Below, in pieces: positions 21,561-32,329 of a stretch of DNA of 64,000 nucleotides. Position numbers and translations under genes: made by a program. Position 1 is the stretch's first letter, and every line of letters begins with the position of its first letter. The notes under the pieces were generated by a model, which saw only the letters and a program-made list of their open reading frames with translations, did no database searches and had not been told where the DNA came from. This DNA is from Haplomitrium mnioides (lineage: Eukaryota > Marchantiophyta > Haplomitriopsida > Calobryales), in assembly GCA_049999725.1 (NCBI GenBank), contig JBNGIS010010017.1:1-64000 (forward strand). Direction: 5' to 3'.

Positions 21561-23845
21561 AGATAGGCAGTGACAAGCTTGCTACCAAGAGCCATGGATA
21601 ACAAGTGCCTCAAAGAAGAAGGTCATGAAGTTTTGCCTATAAAGAGTCATGCTGCTCATGAAGCTAGCGCGAGTGATTTAAAGGTCGATAGGTAAAGGCA
21701 AGCTATTGTAAACCTCAATTGCCACATCAAGAGCTTGGGAGAAATGTTCTCCTTTTGGAGTAGATATGGTGGAGAGACAGACAAAGCCCTAGCGCGCAAA
21801 CACATGGAGCATAGGCAGGTGTTCATGCGAGGTGAAATGAAGCTCTTAGCTTTTTTAAGTTAAAAGATGAGAATCCCAAACCGTGAAAGACGCATTTGGT
21901 GAATCTCGCCAATCGTTGATGAGAAATTGGATATGTTTTACTCGCCTTTAGAGCCATAAAGGTGCACTCAAACTCTGCAAGAAGGAAATGTTGGAAATTG
22001 GTAGCTCACATTTTGCTACTGTACATTATGCAAAGTGATAATGCTGAGCATGTTTATTTGTATAGCAATTGGGTTCCTCACTAGTTTAGCTCCTAACTAG
22101 TTTAGAGAGAGATCTAGGTATAGTCCCATGTGGAGGCAGGCCTGGTGGTGACACGTGTCAAAACCACGAAGCTCCTTAGGAACATTAAATTCCTTTGTCC
22201 CTTGCATGAGATAGGAGGAAGCACATGCATGTATTCATGTGCTCATACAAAGAAAAGTCACAGTAGTACAGGTAAGCTCGAATATGTAGCTGGTAGAGCT
22301 GCTCTTGTCCATATGCAAGCAATGGTCTTCTTCACCTGTTGGAATCCATTGCTTGACTCATTCAAGCCCACATAATTAACTAAGCGCCATAGAAAACCAG
22401 TCGGTTTGCTGGTATTGTGAAGATTATGTAAATCAAGAGAAGTTATGCTCATCACATCCTCATTTGCAAACACATTACTTGTGTCTCACCTTGCTATCTT
22501 GTTAATGCATCCTAAGGAGAATTTCCTGAAGGAAGGAACTTGTTTTTCTGCATCATAACCAGAATTGCGATTAAGGGAGAAGGTTGTTTATCTGCTACAG
22601 CATGGAGACAAAAATGTGCTACATTTTTGGTGTCCAAAAGGAGGCTGCGATGGATTGTCCTATGTTTTTTGTGTCCAAGAGGTCGCAAGTATGCAGCTGC
22701 ATGCTTATTTAGTGGACATTAGAGGAGCTGCATTTTGACGTTTTAGGCATTCCAAGGAGAATCGCGACTGAAAGGGAAATGATTTTTTTTCTACATCGAT
22801 AGCATAAAAGCATTTAGAGGAGCAATTCATTATGGAAGGGAAGGCCTATTCAAAGTTGCATGCTGAGAAGCTCAACTTTTGCAAAGCGGCTAAAACGTGA
22901 TTTCACTGTCATGAGTAAAAACGTGAATTCATTATCAGGAGTAAAAATGTGATATGCAGGATATTCTCATTCCAAGGATATCACATTTCCTCTTCTCATG
23001 ATTCTTACCATCTGTGGTTATTTGTTGTTGTGTTATCATCAACTAGTTTTGATATTTCCAACAGGAAAAAAAAACAAAAAACGTCAAGGAGTTTCTTTTT
23101 TGGCCATGAGATCTGGAGTCGTCATGATGGATCGTGCTTGCTGGCGTTTACTCATGATGGTCTTGTGAACACTAGCGTTTCATGCTGAAAAATGTGGAGC
23201 GTTCTCATTGCTACTCATGATCGTTCTATGGGAGCATCGAGTAGAGACGGTAGAGAGCTTCACAAGTAGAATTTCAGGGATGTAAGTGCCATTTTCCAGA
23301 GTTATAAGTGCTCAAACACAACATTAAGCAACATGGAGGTTTTTCAAGAAAGCTCGTGATAGTTCGTGCAAGCTACCGTCGCAGGCCTCAGAAAAACAGC
23401 ATAGCATCATGGGTTTGAGAGCTTTGCGAGCAATGTTAGTGAGCTTTGTGAGGAAGCTTTCAAGGGGGATTTTTTCACGTGGTGAGAAGCAAAGGTTTGC
23501 GAAAAAAAGACTCGTCTTAGCTTGTGAAGGCCAACGTCCCAGGTCGCAGAAAAAGGGATCTATCTTTGCCGAGAGCTCGAGGTTGCTTCAAGAAAGTAGG
23601 ATAAACTTCCTACAAAGGCTAGCATGCTGATCATTGCCTTGAGCTGTATATCTTAGGCTTGCAAGTAGGTCTTTAGGGGTTTTTCAAACGTCTCAGCTTA
23701 AGGAAGATTTGACAGCCTCGTGACCCTCATTGTGGGTGTCTCATCATTCCTAGTCGTGATTCAATATGCGATCATCCTGACGGTTTAAAGATGCAAGAAA
23801 ATATGTGGTAGTCGTGAGACAATAGGTGGTAGTCCCGACGCTACT

Positions 23846-24540
23846 ATGGAGAAATGTTTCAAGCTCTTAGACCAAACCAGATCACGAGGTGGCAAACTAA
23901 ATTTACCTGGTTCACTCTCAGGGAAGGAAGTGTTGTCAGGGCCAAACACTTCCAATGGCCCCTCAAAACCTAGTAAATGTATAAGCAAGTGGGCAGAGGG
24001 CAAGAGGAAGAATATAATATCCTTGCCTCATAAGGTGATTAGTGTGGACCAGGATTTATACACACTCACCACTAAATAGCTTAGGCAGATGTTGCTCATC
24101 GATCGTTTCAGGTGCTTCTTCCCTAGCCTCAAAGAGATTTCAGCTTGGTTCGGAAAAATTTGTGAGCAAAAGGGTTGGAAGGCCTCAATGCTTAGGCTCT
24201 TAGGAAAAGGTTTTTTTCTAGTATCTACAAAAGAAGATGGAGTCAGATCCATGTTTCTTATAGGGGAACTCTTACTTATGAAGAATAAGAGATGCATCTT
24301 CCAACTATGGAGACCTAAGTTTGATCCTTTGACGGAACAAGCCTTGGTTCCTACTTGGATCACCTTGCCATTCTATCCTTGAAAGCTGCACAATGAGCTG
24401 CCAATGATTGCCAGTGTTTTTGGAAATTGCATTCATGTCCCTTCAGTTTTGGAGGGGATGCATGCTAGATTATGCATTCAGCTAGACACATCCAAAGGAG
24501 TGAGTCCAGTCCTTGAGCTATTATGTCCCGAGGGTACTTG
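23846..24540 (+). pseudogene. DUF4283 domain protein remnant (copy 1)
   Basis: Plus-strand frame with a DUF4283-type pattern, a domain known from ORF1 of plant LINEs and related retroelement proteins. Visible: FPSLKEISAWFGKICEQKGW, LRLLGKGFFLVSTKEDGVRS, RCIFQLWRPKFDPL, VPTWITLPFYP, LPMIASVFGNCIHVPSVLEG and RLCIQLDTSKGVSPVLE. A TAG at about 24,077 and a TGA near 24,380 interrupt it. It ends where the minus-strand LINE's 3' tail begins (24,546). No RT of its own follows. The role is inferred from family knowledge only. Confidence 0.7.
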
Positions 24541-24545
24541 CTAAC

Positions 24546-26762
24546 GAGAATTGAATTGAATTCGATTTAAAGTCCAAAGCCAGCCCTGGGGCTATAAGGA
24601 TGGAGAGTACAATGCGTACAAGAGTGTGGAGGGGTGCAAAAATTGAAGTAGTAAGCTCAAAATTGTTTAACTAAAAAACAGTTCAGCAGGGACAAACCCA
24701 CTTGTGAGTCATATGGTCACTCTCTCGTCACTAATCTGAGACCTAGCCATCACGAGTTCCCAAAAGTAGAGTGCCAACCAATAGTGATCACAATATTTGA
24801 GGAATTGTTGTACTGTGATAGTCCCATTCTGTTCTACAAAAAGTCCATGATACCTTCCCCGGATTTCATAATATCTTGGGCAAGAGAAGGTGATGTGGTA
24901 CTAATCTTCCATGACTTGTAGATTGCACTGGAGGCACAACAACTTCTCATGTTGGATTTTGTTGTCGATCTTGGACCATTTGGATGTTTCACATCTCAAC
25001 CGATGGGATCTAGTAGGCAGTTATGTGAGGTTCTTGACAAAATTGAGTGACATATTACTTGTCAAATATTGTTGGACTTTCCTTGAGGGAGTGTTGTTGA
25101 CGAGCGCGTTGTACTTGACAGTCTAGGATGCTGCACGTAGGATTGCCATATGACTGAATTAATGTGTTGATAGATGGTTCATGAGCACTTTTCTTGATTG
25201 TTTAAGAAGCCATATATATCCAACCCCCATCATTTTGAGCCAAACATGACATTGATTGTACCAATTTGTGGGGTACGTCTTTGTATAAGATCTGGATGGC
25301 CATGATCCAGGAAGTTGGTAGTTGTAACTCATGTAATCTTGACCAAAGTTTGTTGTGTGGTATTGAGTCAAAGGCTTTTTGGAAATCTACAAAACAATAG
25401 TATAGACCTCCAACACATTTGTGTTTTTCAATGATGGTGCAAATGCTCACCAAGTCATCAGTTGTTGAGTGATACTCCCGAAACCCTGCTTGTCCTTGAG
25501 TTTGTAGTTGTTGTGCTTTTCTCCATTGTGTGATCTTGAAGTTGAGTGTGGCCCCAAAGAGCTTAGGGAATATAGGGCTGAGCATGATATTGCAATAGTT
25601 AAAGTGTTGGCCTTTGTCCCTAGCTTTGTGGATTGGAGTGATACTGTTGGGCTTCCACTCTGCAGAGAATCCATTTTGTATCACCCAGTTGAATAGGTTG
25701 GTCATGGGTTGGGAGAGGGGTTTGGATCCTCATTTGAGCATTTGGGCTTGGAGCTCTAGGGAGTCAAGTGCTATGTTGTGCAGCTTCTTGATCGTAGCCA
25801 AGACCTCTCCAATGGTGAAAACATCAAGTGTGGGTTTGTTGTTGGTCCAGGGGTGGGCTACGTGTGACTGACGTAGAGTGGTAGAGCTTGTCACCATATT
25901 TCTTCCTGTCTTGGAGGTTGTGCAGCTGAAGCTGGTCTTGTTGGCCCTTGAGGGATGAGAAAAAATTCTTTGGTTGAAGTTTCTTGTCCAAGATGAGTTG
26001 GGGGAGTCTTTGTACTATTCAAGTGTGGCGTAGTTCCCTTCTGCATTTCCGTCAAGCATTGAGTGCTTCGTGGATCATTGTAGCTGGTGCTCCCAGTTTG
26101 ATCTATTTTTGCCATTGGGATCATGTTTCTCTTGCAATGTTGTTGAACTCTGGGTTGGGTTTAAAGTTGGAGGGGGTTTTGGCTGTGAAGAGAGTGGTAG
26201 GGAACTTCAGTTGAGTTGTTGTGAGAATGATGTCTGTAAGTGAGGTTGAGTCTAGTACTGGGTTGGTAGACAGTCATATGTGTTGTTTGGTGTATGTTTT
26301 GGATTGTTTCTCCGTGGGTGGGTAGTGGTATACAAGGCAGGTGGGATGATGAGTTGTGGAAGGGTTGGGGATTCCAGTAGTAGGCTTTAGAGCAAAGTGC
26401 AGGCTCCCCATGCCGCATGTACTTTCCTTTTTTCCTCAATGAGCCGTTTCATCTGTGATGGCATTAGATCTTCATGTATGGCCAATTTCATCTCCCGGAA
26501 GGTTTGCCTCTTTTTTAGGAGTTCAACTCGATATGTGCGTGACCTGAATTGCACTTTGATTGGTCATGCTTCTTCTGAGTTGGCCTGTCTTAGATGGCAA
26601 CATTGTACCTCCAGGTGCGCTAACCCACATCGAGCTAGGATCTTTTGCTTGTTGGTGTCTGTAGTCTTCTGTGTGGCTTCTTTTGAAAGACCATGGACGA
26701 TCAGATTGAGGGATCTTTCTTGTCTCTCTTGCTCTTCTTTGATTTGGTCCTTGAAGTAATAG
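24546..26762 (-). mobile_element. Non-LTR retrotransposon (LINE), copy 1, internally deleted
   Basis: Minus-strand LINE. The 3' end is at the left with an AATTG/AATTC-type tail (24,546-24,569) after GGACTTTAAATC. A CLQCNLQ zinc-finger-like C-terminus lies near 24,920-24,960. RT pieces at 25,202-25,705 include GFSAEWKPNSITPIHK, QAGFREYHSTTDDLVS and YYCFVDFQKAFDSIPHNKLW. The YADD block and ~830 bp around it, present in the 55-58 kb copy, are missing; the junction is near 25,275. The 5' end is truncated at about 26,762 in repeat R. Endonuclease not recognised. Confidence 0.85.
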
Positions 26763-27362
26763 GAAAACTCAATGATGATGATGCTTAGCAGTCTACCAAG
26801 ATTCCAAACTAGTCAAAATCTGTCAACTCTCAAGCAACATTATTCCTTTCACTTTAGTTTGATCTTGTGAAGCATACATCCAAGAGAATAACTCTCAAAA
26901 AGGTCTGCTGAAATGTTAGTGAATGGGGCCTTGTGCACTCTAAACATAGCACATGAAGCACATCACTAGTGACTACTTGGATGCAGAACATCCACTAAGT
27001 CACTGAATAATGTAGCTATGAAGTTGTGGAGAGAAAAACTAACCACAAAAACAAACAAATGGGAGCTGCAATAGTCTAGGAAAAACCTACACACATCACA
27101 ATTGTGCACACATAGAGTGCAGCCTTGACTATGTGGTGTCAGACACAAAGTTTCAGACTATTCAACCTCATCATATGTAGCAGTGACAAGTTGCCACAAC
27201 TTCCTATTGGTTTTGTCAGTTTTTGACAGCAAGTCTTGATCAATCTTTGTACTAAGTTTCTGCCACTTTTCGAAAGCAATGGGAAAACTCAGTCATGATG
27301 ATGCCTAGCAATCCACCAAGAATCCAAACTAATCAAAGTCTGTCAACTCTCTAACATCATCG
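26763..27362. repeat. Dispersed repeat R (two consecutive parts)
   Basis: 26,763-27,012 is the tail part of R (CAACTCTCAAGCA, CACTTTAGTTTGATCTTGTG, ACTAGTGACTACTTGGATGC) and 27,013-27,362 is a new head part (AGCTATGAAGTTGTGGAGAG ... CTGTCAACTCTC). The LINE is inserted into R here and at the matching place in copy 2, so R existed before the LINE arrived. The type of R is unknown. Confidence 0.75.
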
Positions 27363-27453
27363 TTTAGCGGGGACAAACCCGCTTGTTAGTCATATGCTCA
27401 CTCTCTCCTTACTAATATCTATGTCTAATATGTCTCTTTCTGAGCTCTAAACA
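27363..27453 (-). mobile_element. LINE 3'-region fragment (~90 bp)
   Basis: AGCGGGGACAAACCCGCTTG and GTCATATGCTCACTCTCTC match the 3' region of the LINE at 30,870-30,960. It is sandwiched between R and the copia remnant, so it is a rearranged piece rather than an insertion end. Confidence 0.7.
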
Positions 27454-27640
27454 CCATGAGACATAGGACCACATAGGTCAGAATGTACTAGAGCAAGCGT
27501 TTCCTTAGTTCTGATAGGTTTTGTCACCAAGATACACAAATTGTTGATGTGGACATGCTTCATAGTGAGTGAAGCACTGTTTGTCATGGGTGATGTGGGA
27601 TGTGGCTCTATTTTCCATGTACCACACATCATCTTTGTCT
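27452..27640 (-). pseudogene. Ty1/copia protease fused to integrase start by deletion
   Basis: Minus strand: DDVWYMENRATSHITHDKQ is the copia protease active-site region, with DSGAT changed to ENRAT (catalytic Asp lost). About 40 residues later the frame changes to ETLALVHSDLCGPMS, the start of the integrase core. The intervening protease C-terminus and GAG-pre-integrase region are missing, so a large internal deletion joined them. It belongs with the gag remnant at 27,646-28,880. Confidence 0.8.
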
Positions 27641-27645
27641 TGTTG

Positions 27646-28880
27646 TCACAATCCTAGAGTGTTAGAATGACTAATGAGATAGAGCATATGCACTGGCTTA
27701 TCTTGGATTTTCTTGTAATCTATTGGCCTTGTTGTTGTATTACTTTGAACTTTAAATTTGGGGTTTTTTTGTGCTCTATTGCTTGGACAATTTCTTGCTA
27801 TGTGGCCATAGCCCCTGCAATTGAAGCATTTAACTCTTCTTCTGGAATTATCACTGCTTGATGCTTCATTTAAATGAAAAATCAATTGGAGATTTTCATT
27901 AGAATAGCTGATATTGTAGCTTTGAAGCTGACTAGACACTAATTTGGAGAAGACAAAACTTGATTTATTCAAAAATCGATTTGCTAGTAGATGCATCCCT
28001 TCATCACAGTTGCGAGTAGAGAGAGAAACGAAGAAGGGCACCTTGCTGCATTTTCGCAACTATAGAAACAATCAGGGCGCCTTCCTTGTCTGCTCAATTA
28101 GTGAAACAAGGCCTCTCTCATGCTCAAACGATGGCATAAATCGGGCCTCCTTTGTGTTTGCTCGATAGCATAACTCGGGCTCCTCTCGCGTATACGCGAT
28201 AGGAGAAATCGAGCCCCTCCTGCTTATGTGTGATTAGGAAGAATGGGCTCCTCTCGTTTATGTGCGACTAGGAAGAATGGAGCCATAGTCTCTTCTTGAA
28301 GAATATAGGTGATCAACCTTGTAATGTGAGATAGGGAGTTCCTCTCAAGGAAATCATCAATGGCCTATAGGATGCAGGGAGACTTCTCATGAGTGATAGG
28401 ACTGCATCTTCATCTTGGGTTGGAGCACCTGCTGCAAATAGCTGCTTTATGACAGACCGTAACTCATGAATGTGTTTTGTTAAATTGTCTCTTTCTCTCA
28501 TCCTTAGTGTGGCCTGTTTGTCTCTCAAATACATTCCAATCACAGCATCTTGAGACTCATATAGCAAGGTAGCTCCTTCCCAAACTTGTGGTGCATGATC
28601 ATGTGAAGATACATGTGCCACTTGATTGTTGTCTAAGCACTTTGTGATTGTAGCGCAACGAGATCTTTATGATCCCATTCTGAGTTGCTCCCTTGACCAA
28701 TTGGAGGAGTAGAAAGGTTGGTATTCCCATAACTGCATGAGGGGTAACAAGCCTTTGGGTTGACCTATCAATGATGTCCAACAATCCTTCTGCCTTCAAT
28801 AGCAGTTTGACTCAATGCTTCCACAAATGGAAGTAATTCCCATCAAATTTGGGAATATCACTGACCTTTAGCAACATGTC
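27646..28880 (-). pseudogene. Ty1/copia gag with intact CCHC knuckle
   Basis: Minus-strand copia gag in three frames. N-terminus at about 28,860: KFDGNYFHLWKH, then LLLKAEGLLDIIDR. Middle (28,313-28,621): DKQATLRMRERDNLTKHI, HELRSVIKQLFAAGAP and LMRSLPASYRPLMISLRG, the UBN2 gag pattern. C-terminal CFNCRGYGHIARNC (27,787-27,828) is a perfect CX2CX4HX4C knuckle. At 28,060-28,290 lie repeated TCTC/GCGAT-rich segments with no reading frame of interest. Confidence 0.9.
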
Positions 28881-29218
28881 TTTGATTCAAAGAAAATACA
28901 CAAAGATCAAAACGCAAGGTAACTTTCTCCTTTTGTTGTTTCTTTTCTTAACACTTTCTTGCTTTATCTTGCTTTTGATTCTTTTGGAATTTCGAACACA
29001 CCCCACAAGTCATGTTCTGCATGTTGCAAGCCATGTGAAAATAAATCGTGTATACCCAATCATCTCATCGCTGCGAATTGATACGTGAGGTTAGCAGCAC
29101 CTCCGCGAATAGCTTCTGCGGGAATCACGCTACCGCAAGCTTTCAAGCGGGTTGTTCATGATCATTCAAGAATAGTGATCTTCAGGTCATCACCACCATT
29201 GTGCAATGTTCACGAGGT

Positions 29219-29455
29219 CATGAAGTTGTGGAGAGCAAAACTAACCACATAAACAATTAAATGGAAGCTGCAATAGTCTAGGAAAAACCTACACATATCA
29301 CAATTGTGCACGCATAGAGTGCAGCCTTGACAATGTGGATTTAGACACAAAGTTTTAGACTATTCAGCCTCGTCATGTGTAGGAGTGACAAGCTGCCACA
29401 ACTTCCTGCTGGTTTCATCAGTTCCCAACAGCAAGTCCTTGTTAATCTATGAATC
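29219..29455. repeat. Dispersed repeat R, partial copy
   Basis: TGAAGTTGTGGAGAGCAAAACTAACC through GACAAGCTGCCACAACTTCC and CAACAGCAAGTCCTT. It matches 27,013-27,250 and 31,789-32,020. It ends before the GCCACTTTTCGGAAG part of R. Confidence 0.75.
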
Positions 29456-29558
29456 CGACATCTCCTATAGGAAATTGGGTTTTCCGAAATCCACTGCCTC
29501 CGTACTTCATCAAGACACCAAAGCAGTACGCAAGCTCAGTGGGAGTAACCAACAGCTT

Positions 29559-29794
29559 AGTCAATGTCCACAATGACATGCAGTTGGGTGGGAGTCATTT
29601 ACAAACAATAGCAGCAGCCAAGTGAATGTCCACAAAGACATACAATTGAGTGGGAGTCATCCACAAACAACATCAACATGCAACTGAATGTCCACAATGA
29701 CATGCAGCTAAGTGGGAGTCATCTGCAAACAATAGCAACAGCCAAGTGAGTGTCCACAATGACATATAGTTGAGTGGGAGTCATCTAGAAACTG
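29559..29794. repeat. 62-bp minisatellite, about 3.8 copies
   Basis: Three full 62-bp units at 29,559-29,620, 29,621-29,682 and 29,683-29,744, and a partial one at 29,745-29,794. Each has GTCCACAAxGACATxxA then GTGGGAGTCAT. A vestige (CTCAGTGGGAGTAACC) lies just upstream. The unit is not a multiple of three. It ends at the copia-LTR-like TGTTGGAAATG. Confidence 0.9.
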
Positions 29795-30690
29795 TTGGAA
29801 ATGCATCTTTGGTGTTGTAAAGTAGCCAGCTATGATACCATCTTGGAAATGTATCTTTGCTGATGTAAATAGAGAACTAACCATTGTTAGTTGTGAAGGC
29901 TAGCTAGTTTAGTTAGCTGATAGGCATTTCAAGAGCTACCAAGATTTATTCACTTGAGGCCCCCTTGTGACATTTATGCATGTGGCAGTGAGCAACAAGC
30001 AATAGGCTCAAACATAGGACCAGAAATAGGACAAATTCAAGGCCAGCACATGTTATGATGCCTTCAAGTGACTCTCTTGCCACATTTGATTATTGCCACG
30101 CCCCCCATGTGATTACCCATTTGTATCCCATTGAATGCTAGGTCCATCTGTGTATATATTTGCAAGGAACCCCGTTGGGTTGCATCCTCAGTAAGCCAAC
30201 ATTTTTCCAGCATAAGGAACAGATTGTGTGTTGTGAGCATGAGCTAAGTTGTTTTCCTGTTTTTTGACCCTCCTTATGTGTATCTCGTTTTCTCCTTCTG
30301 CAAATTACATTTTTTGACGCAACAATATTGGTTTTGATGAGCAAGCTTACTGCCAAAAATCATATTTCCTATTCTCATTCTTCAATTGGTTCTATATATA
30401 TGAAGGTCCCAACATCCCAACCTTGTCTCATGTATATTGCATTTGAGCAGCAACATCATTTTGATGGATGAGCATCGTGAGGAAATCAAGTTTACCCTAA
30501 AATGCAATTTTGTATCTCTTTGGTTTTGATTTCTAGTATCTAGCAAACCAAATTTCGGGTGTATCGCAATTTTGCTTGCCAATTGTCTCCTTTGATACTA
30601 TTTTCGTGTCTCTCTTTTGATAGCTTCTCAACTCTTCACGTGGATTTTCGAGCATACTTTCTAATAGGTCATGGGCCCACATCGACTACA
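29793..30690 (+). repeat. Copia-LTR-like sequence
   Basis: TGTTGGAAATGCATC is a typical plant copia LTR start and it follows a GTGGGAG purine run (last minisatellite unit) that could serve as polypurine tract. GGAAATGTATCTTTGCTGATG at about 29,852 partly repeats the start. No second LTR, primer site or clear CA end was found, so the right boundary is a guess. No gene seen in the stretch. Confidence 0.4.
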
Positions 30691-30703
30691 GAATGGTATT
30701 GGG

Positions 30704-31610
30704 AATAGAAGAGAAGAGAATAGAATAGAATAGAATAAAATAAAATTTGATTAAAGTCCAGAGCCAGCCCTAGGGCCATAAGGACTGAGAACACAATGCG
30801 CACAAGAGTGCAGAGGGGTGCAAATACAAAAGTAGTAAGCTAAAAAATGTTTAACTGAAAGCAGCTGAGCGGGGACAAATCCGCTTGCGAGTCATATGCT
30901 CACTCTCTCATCTCTAGTCTCGATGTCTAATCTGCCTATTTCTGAGATATAAGCAACATGAGTTCTCGACAGAAGAGGGCCAGCCAGTGTTGATCGTGTT
31001 ATTTGAGAAATTGTTGTATTGTTCCATTCTGTTCTACAAAAAGTCCATGATACCTTCCCTGGATATCATAGTATCCGGGGCAACAAAAGATGATGTGGTG
31101 TTCATCTTTCGTAACTTGTAGATTGCATTGGAGGCACAACAGCTTCTCAGGTCGGACTTTGTTGTCGATCTTGGACCATTTGGTTGTTTCACATCTCAGT
31201 CGATAGGATCCAGTACAAAGTTGTGTGAGGGTCTGGACCAGCTTAATTGACATGTTGCTTGTCAAGTATTGTTGGATTTGCCTTGAAGGAGTGTTGTTGA
31301 CAAGCGTATTGTACTTGACAGTCCAGGATGCCGCACTGCAGGATTGCTATATGACTTTAAAGTAATGTGTTGATAGATGGTCCATGAGTACTTTTCTTGA
31401 TTGTTTAGGAAGATCATCTATATCCAATCCCCATATTTTGAGCCATTTCTCGCATTGATTGTACAAATTTGTGGGGTCTTCAGGAGCTGCCTGACGAAAT
31501 GCCTCCATAGCCATTGCTGGGTATCTAGTCGGTGAAGTGTCTTGGATCGATTGCAGGTATGTGACAATTTTCATCCTTGCGTGCACCTCAATAGGAGCAC
31601 GATCCATAAA
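30704..31610 (-). mobile_element. LINE copy 2, 5'-truncated, with TATTC tail
   Basis: The 3' end at the left carries a clear pentamer tail (AGAATAGAATAGAATAAAAT region, 30,704-30,750). Minus-strand coding at 30,999-31,265 has GSYRLRCETTKWSKI and CLQCNLQVTKDEHHIIFCC, a zinc-finger-like C-terminus typical of LINE ORF2. A second frame at 31,347-31,607 has LTRYPAMAMEAFRQ-like and LYNQCEKWLKIWGLDIDDLP. Similarity to the 55-58 kb copy ends at about 31,610, so RT is absent. Confidence 0.85.
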
Positions 31611-31788
31611 TTTTAATAAGAAGTTTTTTCATATTTGGAGAAAAGATGAAGGTGATCCTTGTGATTCAAGATCTATTGCCATAAATTTGGGGGAGGGGAT
31701 TTTCCTATATGGACGTTGAAAATGCAATCAATCTTGATGAGTCAAGATCTGTGTGAAATTATTGAGGATCCCCAAGCTGAATAAATTA

Positions 31789-32290
31789 GTTATGAAGTTG
31801 TGGAGAGCAAAACTAACCACAAAAACAATTAAATTGAAGTTGCAATAGTCTAGGAAAAACCTACACAAATCACAATTGGGCAAGCATAGAGTGCAGCCTT
31901 GACAATGTGGTGTCAGACACAAAGTTTCAGACTATTCAGCCTCATCATGTGTAGCATTGACAAGCTGCCACAACTTCTTACTAGTTTTGTTTGCTCCCGA
32001 CAGCAAGTCATGATCAATCGTTGTACTTAGTCTCGGCCACTTTCTGGAAGTAACGAGAAAACTCAGTCATGATGATGCCTAGCACTCCACCAAGAATCCA
32101 ACTAATCAAAATTTGTCAACTATCAAGCATGAGCTTGCGACACCATTCATTTCACTTTAGTTTGATCTTGTGAAGCAAACATCCAAGAGCATAACTCCCA
32201 AAGAGGTCTGCTAAAGGTTAGTGATTGGGGCCTTCTGCACCCTGAACATATCACATGAAGTACATCACTAGTGACTACTTGGATGCAATG
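31789..32290. repeat. Dispersed repeat R, long copy
   Basis: The most complete head-plus-tail copy: TATGAAGTTGTGGAGAGC to ACTAGTGACTACTTGGATGC, about 500 bp. On the minus strand MTEFSRYFQKVAETKY and KKLWQLVNATHDEAE can be read, but in two different frames. It borders the copia remnant on its right. Confidence 0.75.
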
Positions 32291-32329
32291 TACTTGGATC
32301 AAAGTTGTATATAATCTACTCTTTGAAAT

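Larger units (their letters stand above)
18451..27350. repeat. Duplicated block Y, copy 1
   Basis: Matches 49,767 to about 59,010 in direct orientation at roughly 88-90% where compared by eye (for example 22,130-22,380 against 52,966-53,220). It carries the same set of remnants in the same order: copia, Arg/Gly-rich protein, unknown reading frames, DUF4283, minus-strand LINE and dispersed repeat R. Differences include 432 bp at 20,059-20,490 present only here and a LINE section missing here. The stretch 21,989-23,800 holds no gene I can support; it begins with a copia-LTR-like TGTTGGAAATTGG. Confidence 0.85.

Noticed and set aside
30138-30582. Host gene exons at 30.1-30.6 kb
   Set aside because: Only short minus-strand frames with no recognisable domain and no consistent splice signals.
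31932-32070. A possible small conserved gene inside repeat R (minus strand, MTEFSxYFxKVAET ... LWQLVTATHDEAE)
   Set aside because: The two halves lie in different frames in the 27 kb and 32 kb copies (139 nt between start and stop), and the 58.8 kb copy has 137 nt, so no copy has an open frame. It may be an old coding piece, but there is no evidence for a gene.
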